A DNA stretch of 8,798 nucleotides. Source: Azonexaceae bacterium (GTDB lineage Bacteria; Pseudomonadota; Gammaproteobacteria; Burkholderiales; Rhodocyclaceae). Position 1 is the first letter of the stretch. Every line of letters begins with the position of its first letter. Made by a program: the position numbers and the translations under genes. Of the stretch, positions 6,411 through 8,798 are shown one piece after another. The stretch covers positions 1 through 8,798 of the forward strand of contig SSTB01000083.1 of the NCBI GenBank assembly GCA_009469665.1. Reading direction: 5' to 3'. The notes beneath the pieces are model-generated. The model saw only the letters and a program-made list of their open reading frames with translations. It was not told where the DNA came from and did no database searches.

Positions 6411-7223
6411 ATGCATCCCGCCCTCAACATCGCCATCAAGGCCGCGCGCCGCGCCGGCCAAATCATCAACCGCGCCTCGAACGACCTCGACCTCCTGAAG
6501 GTCTCCGCAAAACAGCCCAACGACTTCGTAACCGAGGTGGATCGAGCAGCTGAAGCGGCCATCATCGAAATCCTGCGCGAGGCCTATCCCAACTACGGGA
6601 TTCTAGCAGAGGAGTCCGGCGAGACCGCCGGCAAAGGCGCTCGGGATGCAGAGTTCCAGTGGATCATCGACCCGCTGGACGGAACGACGAATTTCATCCA
6701 TGGCCTACCCCAATACGCCATTTCCATCGCCCTTGCCCGAACCGGAACGGTCGAGCAGGCCGTCGTCTTCGACCCCAATCGCAATGAACTCTTCACGGCC
6801 GGCAAGGGCGCCGGCGCTTTCCTGAACGACCGGCGCATCCGCGTTTCCCGGCGGACCAAACTCCAGGAAGCACTGATCGGCACGGGATTCCCCTATCGCA
6901 TGTTCGACAATGTCGACGCTTACCTGGCAATCTTCAGGGAACTGACCCAGAAGACCGCCGGGTTGCGCCGACCCGGCGCTGCGTCCCTGGATCTTTGTTA
7001 CGTCGCCTGCGGGCGCTATGACGGATTCTGGGAGCTTGGCCTGTCGCCCTGGGACATGGCAGCCGGAGCCCTGGTCATTTCCGAAGCCGGCGGCTTGGTG
7101 AGCGACTTGAACGGGGACCCCGGTTTCCTGGAGAGCGGCAATATCGTCGCCGGAACTCCCAAGGTCTTCGCCCCCCTGCTGCAACTCATCGCCAGCCACA
7201 AAACCTCGCGCCTCAAAGCCTAA
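6411..7223 (+). CDS. suhB: SuhB, inositol-1-monophosphatase family protein
   Basis: Mg2+-dependent inositol monophosphatase. In E. coli the protein also joins the rRNA antitermination complex with NusA. It is 270 residues and collinear with E. coli SuhB ([19 protein letters not shown] against MHPMLNIAVRAARKAGNLI). The metal-binding residues are in LAEESGE (Glu67), [15 protein letters not shown] (Asp87, Asp90, Thr92) and [17 protein letters not shown] (Asp215). [23 protein letters not shown] (187-209) is the family's substrate and dimer region. The start is fixed by this N-terminal match although no Shine-Dalgarno is visible (CTTTTCCAAT before the ATG). It is divergent from trmJ and followed 4 bases later by a GTG-started acyltransferase gene, which is probably co-transcribed. 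Confidence 0.95.
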   Translation: MHPALNIAIKAARRAGQIINRASNDLDLLKVSAKQPNDFVTEVDRAAEAAIIEILREAYPNYGILAEESGETAGKGARDAEFQWIIDPLDGTTNFIHGLPQYAISIALARTGTVEQAVVFDPNRNELFTAGKGAGAFLNDRRIRVSRRTKLQEALIGTGFPYRMFDNVDAYLAIFRELTQKTAGLRRPGAASLDLCYVACGRYDGFWELGLSPWDMAAGALVISEAGGLVSDLNGDPGFLESGNIVAGTPKVFAPLLQLIASHKTSRLKA

Positions 7224-7227
7224 GCCT

Positions 7228-8349
7228 GTGGCGACATCACCAGAATCCGCGCCAGCCGCCTCGACCCTGCCCACGGCTCGCCTCCCCCTGATCGACGCCC
7301 TCAAGGCGCTGGCCTCCCAGTTGGTCCTGCTGCACCACTTTTCGGCCTATGGTCCCCTGTCCCAGGCGTTTGAGGGTTTCGCCCCCCAGCTTCAGGCATG
7401 GCTTTATGACTACGGTCGCATCGCAGTCCAAGTCTTCCTGGTGGTGGCGGGCTTCCTCGCGGCGCGCAGTCTTGCTCCCGGAGCCCGGCCAGTAGCTTTC
7501 AACCCGCTGCAAGTCATCGCAAAGCGCTACCTTCGTCTGGCGCCCCCCTTTGCGGCGGCCTTGCTCCTCGCAGTCGCCTGTTCCGCCCTGGCCCGCCACT
7601 GGTTGGACGACGACGCCATCCCCGCCAGCCCCACGCTCTTGCAATTCCTGGCCCATTCCTTTCTCGTGCAAGGGATACTGGAATTCGACGCGCTTTCCGC
7701 CGGGGTCTGGTACGTGACTATCGATTTCCAATTGTTCGTCCTGTTCGCGCTCGTGCTCTGGAGCGGACGCAAGTTCGGCAGCGCAAGGCTGAACCTTGCG
7801 CCCTTCCTTGTCGCCCTCCTGGCCCTCGCCTCGCTCCTCTACTTCAATCGGCTGGCTTCCTGGGATGACTGGGGTATTTATTTTTTCGGTTCCTACGCCC
7901 TGGGCGCCGTCTCATACTGGGTTTCGGACCGCTGCCGCCCTGCATTTCTGCTGGGCGTGCTCTGGGCGTTCGGCATTTTTGCCCTAGCCCTGGATTTCCG
8001 CCTGCGCATCGCCGTGGCGCTGACTGTGGCCCTAGGTCTCGGTGCCAGCCGCAGGCTCGGCCTTTTTCATCGCTGGCCGGATTTTCGCCTCATGGAATAC
8101 CTTGGACGAATTTCGTTCTCAGTCTTCCTGGTCCACTTCCCCATCTACCTGCTGATGAACGCCTTCTACGAGCGTTTTGGGTATGACAGTCAGACCCTGG
8201 CCCTGGTGGCTATTGTCGCAGCCTGGTCGTGCAGTATCTTTGCCGGGCAAATATTCCATCACTGTGTCGAGAGCCGACCCACGAGTTTCTGGGCCACACT
8301 CGTTTTCGAAGCCAAAGCGACGCTGGCGGTGCGCCTGGGATTTCGCTGA
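7228..8349 (+). CDS. Family 3 acyltransferase, integral membrane (OafA/YrhL-like)
   Basis: A 373-residue polytopic membrane protein of the acyltransferase 3 family, which O-acylates (often O-acetylates) sugars of LPS, capsule, exopolysaccharide or other envelope glycans. Hallmarks are LPLIDALKALASQLVLLHHF (19-38) with the His36-His37 pair, RIAVQVFLVVAGFLAARSL (64-82, equivalent to the FFxxSGF segment), KRYLRLAPPF (99-108), GVWYVTIDFQLFVLF (159-173, equivalent to the WxLxxE segment) and YLGRISFSVFLVHFPIYLL (291-309). About ten hydrophobic helices can be drawn. There is no SGNH domain. GTG at 7228 is used as the start because no ATG precedes the first conserved motif; there is no strong Shine-Dalgarno, so coupling to suhB is likely. 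No glycan genes flank it, so its substrate cannot be named. Confidence 0.85.
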   Translation: MATSPESAPAASTLPTARLPLIDALKALASQLVLLHHFSAYGPLSQAFEGFAPQLQAWLYDYGRIAVQVFLVVAGFLAARSLAPGARPVAFNPLQVIAKRYLRLAPPFAAALLLAVACSALARHWLDDDAIPASPTLLQFLAHSFLVQGILEFDALSAGVWYVTIDFQLFVLFALVLWSGRKFGSARLNLAPFLVALLALASLLYFNRLASWDDWGIYFFGSYALGAVSYWVSDRCRPAFLLGVLWAFGIFALALDFRLRIAVALTVALGLGASRRLGLFHRWPDFRLMEYLGRISFSVFLVHFPIYLLMNAFYERFGYDSQTLALVAIVAAWSCSIFAGQIFHHCVESRPTSFWATLVFEAKATLAVRLGFR

Positions 8350-8786
8350 GCCGGCCTCCCGCGGCACGACGGGGGGAATCACCAGGGCGCCCGGCAACGC
8401 TTCGGGAGTTCTATGGTCGATGTGCCTTGAACCTCTCACCTTCGATCAACTCATGCCAATCTGCGGCGACCATCAAGATTGGCTGAACCTGGTGGTCTAG
8501 ACCTGACAATGCACTCGTGAGGGAAGCTATGCATGCGTCGACAGGAACCCTACTCCCGACACGAGCGACGGTCCGGCCGTTGCCTCGCGAATCCACCGAT
8601 GGAATCGAATCGCCGCGCGGCTCGTCCAGCACACGCTCGATGGCCATACACAGCAACGCTTGGAGGCGGAGGCCTGATTTAAGGTCTCGAGAATGTCCGA
8701 GAAGCTCAGGGTAACGAGACCTCGGGCTGCTCAATGCGGCAGATACCCCTGTCGGCACGTTGCTTGATGGATATAGCCACCGTCAA
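8350..8786. other. 437-base stretch without a supportable gene
   Basis: Open frames on both strands here are short, overlap one another and match no family I recognise; they are rich in Arg, Ser and Pro, as in shadow frames. The plus-strand frame ending at 8500 reads MCLEPLTFDQLMPICGDHQD near its end, which looks somewhat protein-like, but it has no good start and could be a remnant. Small inverted repeats are GGTCTAGACC (8494-8503) and AGGTCTCG (8682-8689) with CGAGACCT (8715-8722). No intrinsic terminator with a T-run is visible after the acyltransferase. Confidence 0.5.
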
Positions 8787-8798
8787 TCATTCCCACTC
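8787..8798 (-). CDS. guaA: Possible last codons of guaA (GMP synthase), partial
   Basis: On the minus strand the last 12 bases read GAG TGG GAA TGA, that is Glu-Trp-Glu-stop. This is the highly conserved end of GMP synthase (…TIEWE). The gene body would lie to the right of the window. Twelve bases cannot prove this, so treat it as a pointer only. Confidence 0.3.
   Translation of the reverse strand, partial: EWE

Noticed and set aside
8682..8722. 8-bp inverted repeat as a terminator of a plus or minus gene
   Set aside because: The 25-base loop and the absence of a T-run make an intrinsic terminator unlikely.
8411..8758. Minus-strand frame of 115 codons at the right end
   Set aside because: No recognised motif, no ribosome-binding site, and composition typical of a random frame in GC-rich DNA; left as unannotated sequence.

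Overview
This 8.8 kb GC-rich window looks like chromosomal DNA from a betaproteobacterium, probably near the Rhodocyclales (Azoarcus/Dechloromonas/Accumulibacter-like). That placement is an inference. It rests on the protein resemblances, the gene order, and the EpsC-type CysE encoded directly upstream of iscR. Most of the window is housekeeping DNA rather than a mobile or defence region.

The left half (1-4460, all minus strand) is an iron-sulfur cluster assembly operon. In transcription order it reads cysE (serine O-acetyltransferase), iscR (Fe-S sensing repressor), a second NifS/IscS-like cysteine desulfurase, iscS, iscU and iscA, and it runs off the left edge. The logic is supply and use of sulfur: CysE makes O-acetylserine for cysteine synthesis, IscS takes sulfur from cysteine, IscU is the scaffold, IscA is a carrier, and IscR senses the output. 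A near-consensus IscR type 1 box (4503-4527) overlaps the -35 and spacer of a strong sigma70-type promoter in front of cysE, so the operon from cysE onward is probably under IscR feedback. A second, weaker promoter-like segment lies just before iscR, with its -35 inside the end of cysE. A hairpin lies between iscR and the first desulfurase gene.

The middle holds a divergently transcribed HDOD-domain regulator (4700-5572, plus). It converges, with a 5-base gap, on trmJ (5578-6330, minus; tRNA Nm32 methyltransferase). The divergent partner of trmJ is suhB (6411-7223, plus). The suhB / trmJ / iscR order resembles that of E. coli; cysE and the HDOD gene are the additions here. Four bases after suhB a GTG-started, multi-spanning family 3 acyltransferase begins (7228-8349).

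The right end (8350-8786) has no gene I can support. The last 12 bases could be the final codons (E-W-E-stop) of a minus-strand guaA. I found no RNA genes, CRISPR arrays, insertion sequences or attachment sites. The most interesting features are the IscR box that places cysE in the Fe-S regulon, the tandem paralogous desulfurases, and the RNA/DNA structure around iscR.
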